Positions 1 to 5,563 of a stretch of 6,268 bases of DNA are shown in pieces (the stretch's first letter is position 1; every line of letters starts with the position of its first letter). Both the position numbers and the translations under genes were made by a program. The DNA comes from Ferroglobus sp. (GTDB lineage: Archaea; Halobacteriota; Archaeoglobi; Archaeoglobales; Archaeoglobaceae). Location: assembly GCA_015523665.1 (NCBI GenBank), contig WAJX01000127.1, forward strand, positions 1 to 6,268. The letters run 5' to 3'. The notes below the pieces were generated by a model, which ran no database searches, was not told the origin of the DNA, and worked only from the letters and a program-made list of their open reading frames with translations.

Positions 1-53
1 ATCTCTCTATTGCTTCTTAGTTGTTGGCATATTTGTTCGCCAATGTTACTCAT
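1..53 (-). CDS. Partial N-terminus of a divergent minus-strand protein, function unknown
   Basis: On the minus strand an ATG at 53-51 opens a frame that stays open to the window edge and reads MSNIGEQICQQLRSNRE. This stretch is visibly less AT-rich than the adjacent non-coding DNA, which suits coding sequence. Only 17 codons are visible, so no domain can be assigned. The pattern (short polar start, then a Gln/Arg-rich helix) is compatible with the beginning of a helix-turn-helix regulator, but that is only a guess. No clear Shine-Dalgarno site precedes it. A TATA-like element on the minus strand (plus coordinates 98-107) lies at a plausible distance. The gene would be divergent from trpC and would share the 54-342 intergenic region with it. 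Confidence 0.4.
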   Translation of the reverse strand, partial: MSNIGEQICQQLRSNRE

Positions 54-279
54 TCTTATCTTTAATTTAATTTAATTTTAATTGTGATGTTATTTTTAAT
101 TATAAAATTGCGAGTAAGTTTATAAAACTCTAAGTCAATTTCTTACACGAAATCGTTTTGAAATTTGACAATCCTAAGTTTTTTATGATCTAAAAGAGTG
201 AAAAAATTTATAAAAAATTAATATATTTATTTTTTATTGATAAATAAGATAAACTAATGGGATTAGCAACTAGAATTAT

Positions 280-296
280 AACTATAAATAATAGTT
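280..296 (+). promoter_or_regulatory. Inverted repeat AACTAT-N5-ATAGTT overlapping a TATA-like element
   Basis: Perfect 6-base arms (280-285 and 291-296) flank the spacer AAATA. The interior reads TATAAATA at 283-290, which is itself a good archaeal box A. Its centre lies 55 bases upstream of the trpC ATG. It could be an operator next to, or around, a trp promoter, or an alternative promoter giving a leader of about 30 nucleotides. A similar arrangement occurs at 5022-5042, upstream of the hemerythrin gene. Short dyads arise easily by chance in DNA this AT-rich, so binding by a regulator is inference. Confidence 0.3.
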
Positions 297-309
297 GACA
301 ATAAAAAAG

Positions 310-318
310 TTTAAATAC
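310..318 (+). promoter_or_regulatory. Box A (TATA) promoter of trpC
   Basis: TTTAAATAC is preceded by an A-rich stretch with AAAAAAG that could serve as the BRE (TFB recognition element). Archaeal transcription starts about 25-27 bases downstream of the box A centre, which puts the start near 339-341, just before the ATG at 343. The trpC mRNA would then be essentially leaderless, which fits the lack of a clear Shine-Dalgarno site before trpC. A competing TATAAATA lies at 283-290. Confidence 0.55.
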
Positions 319-342
319 AAAATATAGGAATTAGCATAAATA

Positions 343-1029
343 ATGAGAAAAAGCATGATTAAAGAGATAAATCATAGAAAAAAGGAAAAATTAAATCCAG
401 TTATAGCGGAGATAAAAGTGTTCTCTCCAAAACATGGAGACTTATTAAAGGGCAGAGATATATTCGAAATTCTCAAAATTTATGAAGAGTGCAGAGTTGC
501 TGGTATATCTTACATTACTGCAGAGCAATTTAAAGGAGATTTTAAAACTCTAAAAGAGATATGTGCAGAAACACATCTACCAGTGCTTAGAAAGGACTTC
601 ATATTAAGGAAAGAGGAGATTGAGAGAAGTGCAGAGATCGAAGTTTCAACTGTATTATTGATAACTAGATATTTAGGTGAGAAACTACCTGAATTTGTTG
701 ATTTCTCTTTAGAGCATGGACTTGAAACTCTGGTTGAAGTTCACAGTATTGATGAAATTAAGATTGCAAACGACTCGAATACCAAAATGATAGGGATAAA
801 CAACAGAGATATATCACAACTTGAAAGAGATGATGGGAACGTCTCTTTAACAGAAGATTTACACAGATTTATCAAAAAAGGCGTTATAAAGATCAGTGAG
901 AGCGGTATTAGAAATGTCGAAGATTTAAAAAGAGCTATGAATTGTGTAGATGCGGTTTTGGTTGGAACAGCCTTTATGATGGCTGAAAATATTGAAGAGA
1001 TTGTTAAATCTTTTGTGGGGGTGGTTTAA
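343..1029 (+). CDS. trpC: Indole-3-glycerol phosphate synthase TrpC
   Basis: Converts 1-(2-carboxyphenylamino)-1-deoxyribulose 5-phosphate to indole-3-glycerol phosphate with loss of CO2 and water, the ring-closing step of tryptophan synthesis; cytoplasmic TIM barrel. The 228-residue protein shows the family motifs in order: PVIAEIK at 19-25, giving E23 and K25 as the catalytic pair, with S28-P29 after it; VLRKDFIL at 81-88 with catalytic K84; LVEVHS at 130-135 with E132; GINNRD at 151-156; ISESGI at 184-189 with the phosphate-loop E186/S187; and VLVGTAF at 205-211. It is shorter than many bacterial TrpC proteins because the N-terminal extension is reduced, as in archaeal forms. The ATG at 343 fits a leaderless transcript from the box A at 310-318; an in-frame ATG at 355 is the alternative. 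First gene of the trp cluster; its stop overlaps the trpD start by one base. It contains no tryptophan residue. Confidence 0.96.
   Translation: MRKSMIKEINHRKKEKLNPVIAEIKVFSPKHGDLLKGRDIFEILKIYEECRVAGISYITAEQFKGDFKTLKEICAETHLPVLRKDFILRKEEIERSAEIEVSTVLLITRYLGEKLPEFVDFSLEHGLETLVEVHSIDEIKIANDSNTKMIGINNRDISQLERDDGNVSLTEDLHRFIKKGVIKISESGIRNVEDLKRAMNCVDAVLVGTAFMMAENIEEIVKSFVGVV
1017..1024 (+). promoter_or_regulatory. Shine-Dalgarno site for trpD
   Basis: GGGGGTGG lies inside the last codons of trpC, four bases before the trpD ATG at 1029. It pairs well (with G-U wobble) with the CCUCC-containing 3' end of archaeal 16S rRNA. With the TAATG stop/start overlap it argues for coupled translation of trpC and trpD and fixes the trpD start. 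Confidence 0.7.
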
Positions 1030-2048
1030 TGGAAATAAAAGATATTTTGAGAAAACTTGTTGAGGGACGTGATTTGAGCGAGAAAGAGACTTATGATTTT
1101 GTTTTGGCTTTGAGAGATGATAAATTAACTGATGCTCAAATAGGGGCGTTTCTTATGGGACTAACATCAAAGGGGCCTAGTATAGACGAGATAGCGGGTA
1201 TCGTAAAGGGAATGAAAGATGTTTGTAATATGATAAAACCGAGAGTGGATAAGCTTATAGATACCTGTGGGACTGGTGGTGGACTTACAACCTTTAACAT
1301 CTCAACAGCTAATGCTATAATGTCAGCCACTGAAGTTGCGGTTGCAAAACACGGAAGTAGATCAATTTCATCTCTATCAGGTTCAGCTGACGTGCTTGAA
1401 GCTCTTGGAGTAAATATAAACCTCACACCAAAGCAGGCAGAAGAACTTATTGAAAGAGTGGGTATTGCTTTCTTATATGCTCCCCTATTCCATCCAGTAA
1501 TGGGAAAAGTGTTAAAGCCAGAAAGTGAGTTAGGGATAAAAACGATATTTTATACAATAATAGGTCCACTTATAAACCCAGCTGATGCTAGGAGACATAT
1601 ACTTGGAGTTTATAGACAAGATTTGGTAGATATAGTTGCTGAAATAGTAGCTTCACTAAAATATGAGCATGTATTAGTTGTTCATGGAGTTGATGGTCTT
1701 GATGAAATATCTCCTATAGGGAAAACGATTGTAGCTGAAGTTAAAAATGGGAGGATTGAAAAATACGAGATATCTCCAGAGGATTTCGGAATTGAAAGAT
1801 GTTCAATAGATGATATAGCTGGAGGCACTCCTGAATATAATGCCGAGGTTATAAGAAGGATTTTCAGTGGTGAGAGAGGTGCTAAAAGGAATGCTGTTAT
1901 TCTAAACGCTTCTGCCTCTCTTTACGTTGGAGGATGTGCATCATCATTGGAGGATGGAGTTGAATTAGCAGAAAACATAATTGATGAAGGGAGGGCTATG
2001 GAGAAGTTGGAGGAGTTTATAAGAGAATCAAACAAATATGGAATATAA
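1029..2048 (+). CDS. trpD: Anthranilate phosphoribosyltransferase TrpD
   Basis: Joins anthranilate to PRPP to give phosphoribosylanthranilate, the second step of the pathway. Its 339 residues match the usual family length. A small helical N-terminal domain (about 1-70) precedes the nucleoside phosphorylase-type catalytic domain. Visible motifs: DTCGTGG at 78-84 (PRPP pyrophosphate loop), NIST at 90-93, KHGSRS at 107-112, SGSADVLEALG at 117-127, HPVM at 155-158, GPLINP at 179-184 and DGLDE at 222-226, whose D225/E226 bind the second Mg ion. Some positions depart from the common consensus: the loop reads GTGGG, lacking the Asp of GTGGD and one residue shorter before NIST. The segment that normally reads R-x-LG-x-RT-x-FN is SELGIKTIFY at 166-175, so the anthranilate-site Arg is not obvious. 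All other motifs are intact, so this looks like a subfamily variant, not decay. It has no tryptophan. The expected next genes, trpE and trpG, do not follow. Confidence 0.95.
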   Translation: MEIKDILRKLVEGRDLSEKETYDFVLALRDDKLTDAQIGAFLMGLTSKGPSIDEIAGIVKGMKDVCNMIKPRVDKLIDTCGTGGGLTTFNISTANAIMSATEVAVAKHGSRSISSLSGSADVLEALGVNINLTPKQAEELIERVGIAFLYAPLFHPVMGKVLKPESELGIKTIFYTIIGPLINPADARRHILGVYRQDLVDIVAEIVASLKYEHVLVVHGVDGLDEISPIGKTIVAEVKNGRIEKYEISPEDFGIERCSIDDIAGGTPEYNAEVIRRIFSGERGAKRNAVILNASASLYVGGCASSLEDGVELAENIIDEGRAMEKLEEFIRESNKYGI

Positions 2049-2219
2049 AATAAATAATTAAAAATTATTAATTATATTTAAAATATATTTTTATTGTAAA
2101 AATAAAAATAATCTAAGGATAATTAAAGAATAATTTGATACTAAAAATAAAATAATAAAAATAATAAAAAAATATTATTATGACATATAAGGTACATTCA
2201 CAACATAGGGGTATAAGAT
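2049..2219. other. AT-rich gap between trpD and trpF where trpE-trpG would be expected
   Basis: These 171 bases consist almost wholly of A and T for the first 130 or so and hold no plausible gene. Contents: a perfect 7-base inverted repeat with a 3-base loop at 2053-2069 (AATAATT/AATTATT), a T5 tract at 2088-2092 that could act as a weak terminator, then a TATA-like word and ribosome binding site just before trpF. No remnant of TrpE or TrpG coding sequence is recognisable. In a trpCDEGFBA layout this is exactly the position of trpE and trpG. Confidence 0.7.
2183..2212 (+). promoter_or_regulatory. Possible internal promoter and ribosome binding site of trpF
   Basis: ACATATAAGG at 2183-2192 resembles box A and would start transcription around 2212-2215. 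AGGGGT at 2207-2212 is a Shine-Dalgarno-like word seven bases before the ATG at 2220. The two compete, because a transcript starting at 2212 or later would lack the ribosome site. Either the site serves a read-through transcript from trpC-trpD, or trpFBA has its own near-leaderless promoter. The base composition rises from nearly pure AT to mixed at about 2180, which marks this as functional sequence. Confidence 0.4.
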
Positions 2220-2891
2220 ATGACAATAAATATGACAAGGGTAAAGATTTGCGGAATTAGAGATTATGAGGAGTTAAGAATTGCAGTTAGATATGCAGAT
2301 GCAGTTGGTTTTGTTACAGAATACCCTATCGATGTTCCATGGAACATTTCGAGGGAAAAAGCTAAAGAGTTAATTTCCAAAACTCCTCCGTTTATTTATA
2401 CAGTTGTAGTAACATCTGGCGAGGTTGAGAAAATTGTAGAAATCGCTGAAACCACGAAACCTGATGGATTGCAGTTACATGGGCAAGAAAGTTTGGAGGA
2501 TGTGAGATATATAAAAGAGAATGTTAGTACAAAAGTCATAAAGGCTATACAGATAGATGTTAAAAGTGGAAAAGCTTATGAAAAAAGTCCGGTTGAAGTT
2601 GCTTTATTGTATGAAAGAGCTGGAGTTGATGCAATCCTTCTTGATTCTAAAACAGAGATGCCTGCAGGAACGGGAAAAACTTTTAACTGGGAAATTGCAA
2701 GAAAAGTTAAAGAGGTGATAAACGTTCCACTTATACTCGCTGGTGGTTTAAATAGTAAAAATGTCAGAAAAGCGATAGAGATTGTGAATCCATTTGCTGT
2801 TGATGTTATATCTGGGGTTGAGACTGAAGGAAAGAAAGATGAAAGAAAAGTGAGAGAGTTTGTTAAAGCTGTTAAGATGGTTGTGTGGTGA
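2220..2891 (+). CDS. trpF: Phosphoribosylanthranilate isomerase TrpF
   Basis: Catalyses the Amadori rearrangement of phosphoribosylanthranilate to the carboxyphenylamino-deoxyribulose phosphate used by TrpC; cytoplasmic TIM barrel. Its 223 residues show RVKICGI at 7-13 with the catalytic base C11, LQLHG at 84-88, AILLDS at 138-143 with the general acid D142, GTGKTFNW at 150-157, the phosphate-binding LAGGLN at 173-178 and DVISGVE at 195-201, ending in VVW as archaeal members often do. The loop after strand 2 ([15 protein letters not shown], 30-44) differs from the usual bacterial GFxFxxxSPRxV. The ATG at 2220 is supported by AGGGGT seven bases upstream. The in-frame ATG at 2232 would give MTRVKICGI with the catalytic Cys at residue 7, the usual family spacing, and is a real alternative. 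trpB starts four bases after its stop. Confidence 0.95.
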   Translation: MTINMTRVKICGIRDYEELRIAVRYADAVGFVTEYPIDVPWNISREKAKELISKTPPFIYTVVVTSGEVEKIVEIAETTKPDGLQLHGQESLEDVRYIKENVSTKVIKAIQIDVKSGKAYEKSPVEVALLYERAGVDAILLDSKTEMPAGTGKTFNWEIARKVKEVINVPLILAGGLNSKNVRKAIEIVNPFAVDVISGVETEGKKDERKVREFVKAVKMVVW

Positions 2892-2892
2892 T
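2887..2892 (+). promoter_or_regulatory. Shine-Dalgarno site that decides the trpB start
   Basis: GGTGAT overlaps the trpF stop codon and lies three bases before the ATG at 2896. A longer in-frame reading from an ATG at 2860 exists, but it would overlap trpF by 32 bases and would add twelve residues not seen in the family. The ribosome site and the family N-terminus both favour 2896. Confidence 0.7.
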
Positions 2893-2895
2893 TTA

Positions 2896-4053
2896 ATGAA
2901 ATTCGGTGAATTTGGTGGGAGATATGTTCCAGAACTTTTAATACCCCCTCTCGAAGAGTTGGAAAACGCATATAATGAGATAAAGGATGATGAGAGTTTT
3001 ATAGAAAAGCTCAATTATTATCTGGAAAAATATGCAGGCAGACCAACACCACTTTACTTTGCAGAGAATTTAAGTAAGAAGATTGGTGGGGCTAAGATTT
3101 ACTTAAAAAGAGAAGACTTACTACATGGGGGAGCACATAAAATAAACAACACAATTGGACAAGCTTTATTAGCAAAATATATGGGAAAAAGCAGGTTAAT
3201 TGCTGAAACAGGAGCAGGACAGCATGGAGTTGCAACGGCAATTGCTGGGGCACTTTTTGGAATGAAAACAGATATATACATGGGAAGTGAGGATGTTGAA
3301 AGGCAAAAGATGAACGTTTTTAGAATGAAACTTCTTGGAGCAGATGTTATTGCTGTAGATAGTGGAAGTAAAACTCTTAAAGATGCAATAAATGAAGCTC
3401 TAAGGGATTGGGTGTCGAGCTTTGAATACACACACTATTTGATAGGCTCATGTGTTGGTCCACATCCTTATCCAACGATCGTGAGAGATTTTCAATCCGT
3501 TATAGGGAGAGAGGTTAAGGAGCAAATAGTTGAGATGGAGGGAGACTTACCAGATTGTATAATAGCCTGTGTTGGTGGTGGAAGTAATGCGATAGGAATA
3601 TTTCATCCGTTTATAGAGGAGGATGTTAGACTAATTGGAGTTGAAGCTGCTGGAAAAGGAATTGAAAGTGGAAAACATTCAGCTTCTCTAAATGCTGGAG
3701 AAAAAGGTGTTTTGCATGGAATGCTCTCTTACTTTTTACAAAATGAGGAAGGACAAATTTTATCCACACACAGCATTGCTGCTGGTTTAGATTATCCTGG
3801 TGTAGGCCCAGAACATGCATATCTTAAGGATACAAAAAAAGCTGAATATGTAGCTGTAACGGATGACGAAGCGTTAAAAGCGTTTGTGGAGTTATCTAAA
3901 TCTGAAGGAATTTTACCTGCTCTTGAATCAGCTCATGCAATTGCCTATGCGATTAAAATTGCTAATGAAATGGAAAGAGATCAGATTATAGTAGTAAATT
4001 TATCTGGTAGAGGGGATAAGGATTTACAAATAGTTATGGAGGCTTTGAAGTGA
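2896..4053 (+). CDS. trpB: Tryptophan synthase beta chain TrpB (TrpB1 type)
   Basis: PLP enzyme that condenses indole with L-serine to form tryptophan, working in an alpha2-beta2 complex with TrpA that channels indole. The start at 2896 gives 385 residues beginning [13 protein letters not shown], the classical TrpB N-terminus. Visible: GRPTPLY at 48-54, HGGAHKINN at 77-85 with PLP Schiff-base K82, AETGAGQHG at 103-111 with catalytic E104, a COMM (allosteric) region about 97-184, [20 protein letters not shown] at 185-204, the PLP-phosphate loop GGGSN at 227-231, [15 protein letters not shown] in the C-terminal third, and LSGRGDKD at 369-376 contacting the PLP ring. Length and motifs are those of TrpB1, not of the longer TrpB2 paralogue, which fits pairing with the adjacent trpA. 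The residue numbers of K82 and E104 match those of Pyrococcus furiosus TrpB as I recall them. It contains a single tryptophan. The 3' end overlaps trpA by four bases. Confidence 0.98.
   Translation: MKFGEFGGRYVPELLIPPLEELENAYNEIKDDESFIEKLNYYLEKYAGRPTPLYFAENLSKKIGGAKIYLKREDLLHGGAHKINNTIGQALLAKYMGKSRLIAETGAGQHGVATAIAGALFGMKTDIYMGSEDVERQKMNVFRMKLLGADVIAVDSGSKTLKDAINEALRDWVSSFEYTHYLIGSCVGPHPYPTIVRDFQSVIGREVKEQIVEMEGDLPDCIIACVGGGSNAIGIFHPFIEEDVRLIGVEAAGKGIESGKHSASLNAGEKGVLHGMLSYFLQNEEGQILSTHSIAAGLDYPGVGPEHAYLKDTKKAEYVAVTDDEALKAFVELSKSEGILPALESAHAIAYAIKIANEMERDQIIVVNLSGRGDKDLQIVMEALK
4038..4042 (+). promoter_or_regulatory. Shine-Dalgarno site supporting the GTG start of trpA
   Basis: GGAGG inside the last codons of trpB lies seven bases before the GTG at 4050. 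No in-frame ATG is available before the first conserved trpA segment, so this site decides the start. The GTGA overlap with the trpB stop indicates translational coupling, sensible for two subunits of one complex. Confidence 0.75.
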
Positions 4054-4805
4054 TAGTATTAGAAAGGTCTCTGATAACATTTATAACTGCTGGAGATCCT
4101 AATATAGACTCAACTCTCAACTTCATGTTAACTTTAAGTAAGTATGCGGATGTTATAGAGCTTGGAATACCATTCAGTGATCCGATGGCTGATGGGAAGG
4201 TAATACAAAAAGCAAATTATAGAGCATTAAAGTCAGGGACAAAAATTAAAGACGTCTTTAAAGTTGTTGAGAATTTTAGAGATTATAGTAAGATTCCTGT
4301 TGTATTAATGAGTTACTATAATCCAATTTATAGGAAAGGTGTTGAGAGATTTGTTGAAGATGCAAAAAGTTCTGGAGTGGATGCACTTATAATTGTTGAT
4401 CTCCCCATTGATGAGGCTAAGGATTATTTAAAAATTTGTGAAAAATTTGAAATGGGAACAGTATTTCTTGCTGCACCGAATACTGATGAAAAGAGACTTA
4501 AACTTATAGATTCAGCAAGTTCAGCTTTTGTTTACCTCGTCTCTTTATATGGTACGACTGGGGCAAGAGATAAGATTTCAGAAACGGCAATTTCATTGAT
4601 AAAAAGAGCAAAAGGTGTGTGTAAAAATCCAGTAGCTGTTGGATTTGGAGTCTCGAAGGGTGAACATGTTATGGAGCTCATTGAGGCTGGGGCAGATGGA
4701 GTGGTTGTAGGTAGTGCTTTAGTCGAAATAATAGAGAAATATGGTGAAAAAGCTACAATTCAGCTTGAAAGTAAATTAAAAGAACTAAAGAAACCTCTCC
4801 TGTAA
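4050..4805 (+). CDS. trpA: Tryptophan synthase alpha chain TrpA
   Basis: Cleaves indole-3-glycerol phosphate to indole and glyceraldehyde 3-phosphate and passes indole through a tunnel to TrpB. It is a TIM barrel of 251 residues, close to the archaeal family length. Visible: [10 protein letters not shown] at 8-17, [15 protein letters not shown] at 35-49 containing catalytic E37 and D48 with the 11-residue spacing of the Salmonella pair E49/D60, LMSYYNPI at 86-93, DLPIDEA at 117-123, AAPNT at 141-145, the active-site loop SLYGTTGA at 165-172, GFGVS at 198-202 and the phosphate-binding GVVVGSALV at 217-225. The loop wording SLYGTTGAR is what I recall from Pyrococcus TrpA and differs from the typical bacterial SRxGVTG. 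It starts with GTG, overlapping trpB by four bases. It has no tryptophan residue. Last gene of the trp cluster, followed by oligo-T tracts. Confidence 0.97.
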   Translation: MIVLERSLITFITAGDPNIDSTLNFMLTLSKYADVIELGIPFSDPMADGKVIQKANYRALKSGTKIKDVFKVVENFRDYSKIPVVLMSYYNPIYRKGVERFVEDAKSSGVDALIIVDLPIDEAKDYLKICEKFEMGTVFLAAPNTDEKRLKLIDSASSAFVYLVSLYGTTGARDKISETAISLIKRAKGVCKNPVAVGFGVSKGEHVMELIEAGADGVVVGSALVEIIEKYGEKATIQLESKLKELKKPLL

Positions 4806-4854
4806 TTAAGTGGAGAGATGTTGTAAACATTCAGTTGTGATGATTAATAAGATG

Positions 4855-4880
4855 TTTTTATTATATATTATATATTTTTT
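4855..4880 (+). terminator. Oligo-T terminator of the trp cluster
   Basis: T5 at 4855-4859 and T6 at 4875-4880 on the plus strand, separated by TA-rich sequence, begin about 50 bases after the trpA stop; T4 follows at 4888-4891. Archaeal RNA polymerase terminates at such U-runs without needing a GC-rich hairpin, and no hairpin is visible. The position between trpA and a new promoter at about 5028 supports the assignment. Confidence 0.6.
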
Positions 4881-5021
4881 ATTAAAATTTTAAATATGGT
4901 TTTAGAGAGTGAGTGATATGAAATAATAAAAATTTAAAAAATTTAAATTAAATAAATAAAATTAAATTTAATTGAGTTAAATTATTGATCTGTAGATTAT
5001 TAAAACCGAAAATTTGAGGGA

Positions 5022-5042
5022 AACTACGTATATACTATAGTT
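5022..5042 (+). promoter_or_regulatory. Promoter of the hemerythrin/DsrE unit, with a flanking dyad
   Basis: GTATATAC at 5028-5035 is a strong box A candidate, itself a palindrome. It would start transcription around 5055-5060, right at the candidate start codons. The arms AACTA (5022-5026) and TAGTT (5038-5042) form an inverted repeat around it, resembling the AACTAT...ATAGTT dyad at 280-296 upstream of trpC. The arms could be an operator for a dimeric regulator; that part is inference. The 249-base intergenic stretch around it (4806-5054) holds otherwise only the trp terminator and AT-rich sequence. Confidence 0.5.
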
Positions 5043-5056
5043 AACAGTGTTAATAT

Positions 5057-5062
5057 GGTGAT
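5057..5062 (+). promoter_or_regulatory. Shine-Dalgarno site for the hemerythrin gene
   Basis: GGTGAT lies four bases before the ATG at 5067, almost the same geometry as GGTGAT before trpB. It overlaps an upstream in-frame ATG at 5055. If translation begins at 5055 on a leaderless mRNA, this word is coincidental; if at 5067, it is the ribosome site. Confidence 0.45.
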
Positions 5063-5066
5063 AAGG

Positions 5067-5558
5067 ATGTATGAATTTGATGCTATAAAAGTCTTTAGAG
5101 AAGATCATAGGGAGGTTAGAGATGGGTTACTGGAGCTTGCTGATGCGTTGGAGTTAAAAAATGTAGAAAAGGCTGGAAAGATACTTGAAAAATTAAATAA
5201 CTTGTTAGGACCGCATTTCAGGTTTGAAGAAGAGGCATTATATCCAACTCTCAGAAGATTCTTGGGCGAGTATGTGGATACTCTACTTAAAGAACATGAT
5301 GGAGCAATATCTGCAGCGAGAGAATTGGCGGAATTGATTAAAAGAGGACAGATAAGTGATGAAGATGCAAAAAAAGCGGCAAATAAAACAAGAGCGTTAT
5401 TGGTACACGTTTCAAACTGTGATGGTTTAGCTATATTGACTGAGAGACTTGATGAGGAGGAGATTAAAGAGTTGAATGAAAAATTTCAGAGGATTAAAGA
5501 GGAGAGAGTACCTCTATTGGATTGGGCTGAGAGAATAAGGAAAAAAGAAAGTTCTTGA
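5067..5558 (+). CDS. Hemerythrin HHE-domain di-iron protein
   Basis: Predicted four-helix-bundle protein of 163 residues binding a non-haem di-iron centre, cytoplasmic (no signal peptide or membrane segment). Ligand pattern: H14 in FREDHREV, H50 and E54 in PHFRFEEEALYP (HxxxE), H77 in KEHDGAI, and H114/D119 in HVSNCD (HxxxxD, as in classical hemerythrin His101/Asp106). The second HxxxH found in true hemerythrins is reduced to one His, as is common in the HHE family. After the bundle comes a charged C-terminal extension (about 126-163, rich in Glu and Lys, probably helical), with WAERIRKKE near the end. Known HHE proteins bind O2, sense oxygen or iron, or help repair oxidative or nitrosative damage; which applies here is not visible. 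The start at 5067 is chosen for GGTGAT upstream and because the N-terminus MYEFDAIKVFREDH fits the family; ATG 5055 adds four residues. It is immediately followed by a DsrE-like gene. Confidence 0.85.
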   Translation: MYEFDAIKVFREDHREVRDGLLELADALELKNVEKAGKILEKLNNLLGPHFRFEEEALYPTLRRFLGEYVDTLLKEHDGAISAARELAELIKRGQISDEDAKKAANKTRALLVHVSNCDGLAILTERLDEEEIKELNEKFQRIKEERVPLLDWAERIRKKESS

Positions 5559-5563
5559 TTATT

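Larger units (their letters stand above)
54..342. other. Divergent AT-rich intergenic region upstream of trpC
   Basis: This stretch of 289 bases holds no convincing reading frame on either strand and is strongly AT-rich. It contains candidate TATA elements for both directions: minus strand at 98-107 and possibly 119-128, plus strand at 283-290 and 310-318. It also holds an inverted repeat at 280-296 and two copies of a GGA(A)TTAGCA word at 260-268 and 327-336. It is the natural site for regulation of the trp genes. Confidence 0.6.

Noticed and set aside
1136..1426. 96-codon open frame on the minus strand inside trpD
   Set aside because: It lies entirely within well-conserved TrpD coding sequence, has a low-complexity Ser/Ile/Pro-rich translation and no ribosome site or known motif.
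2053..2069. Perfect inverted repeat AATAATT-AAA-AATTATT after trpD as a hairpin terminator
   Set aside because: The arms are pure A/T, so the stem would be very weak, and no T tract follows immediately. Such repeats are expected by chance in this composition.
2860..2895. N-terminal extension of trpB starting at an ATG at 2860
   Set aside because: It would overlap trpF by 32 bases and adds residues absent from the family. The ATG at 2896 has GGTGAT upstream and puts the PLP lysine at the expected residue 82.
2576..3014. Two overlapping minus-strand open frames (2576-2971 and 2748-3014) across the trpF/trpB junction
   Set aside because: They are antisense to conserved trpF and trpB, overlap each other in different frames and translate to Ser/Phe/Thr-rich sequence typical of reverse-strand shadows.
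3099..3820. Minus-strand open frames inside trpB (3099-3431 and 3626-3820)
   Set aside because: Both are antisense to the catalytic core of TrpB, with no supporting start signals or recognisable domains.
4860..4985. Repeated TTAAAT/AAATTTAA words, considered as direct repeats or a CRISPR or origin element
   Set aside because: They are irregular low-complexity AT sequence without constant repeat length, spacers or symmetry.
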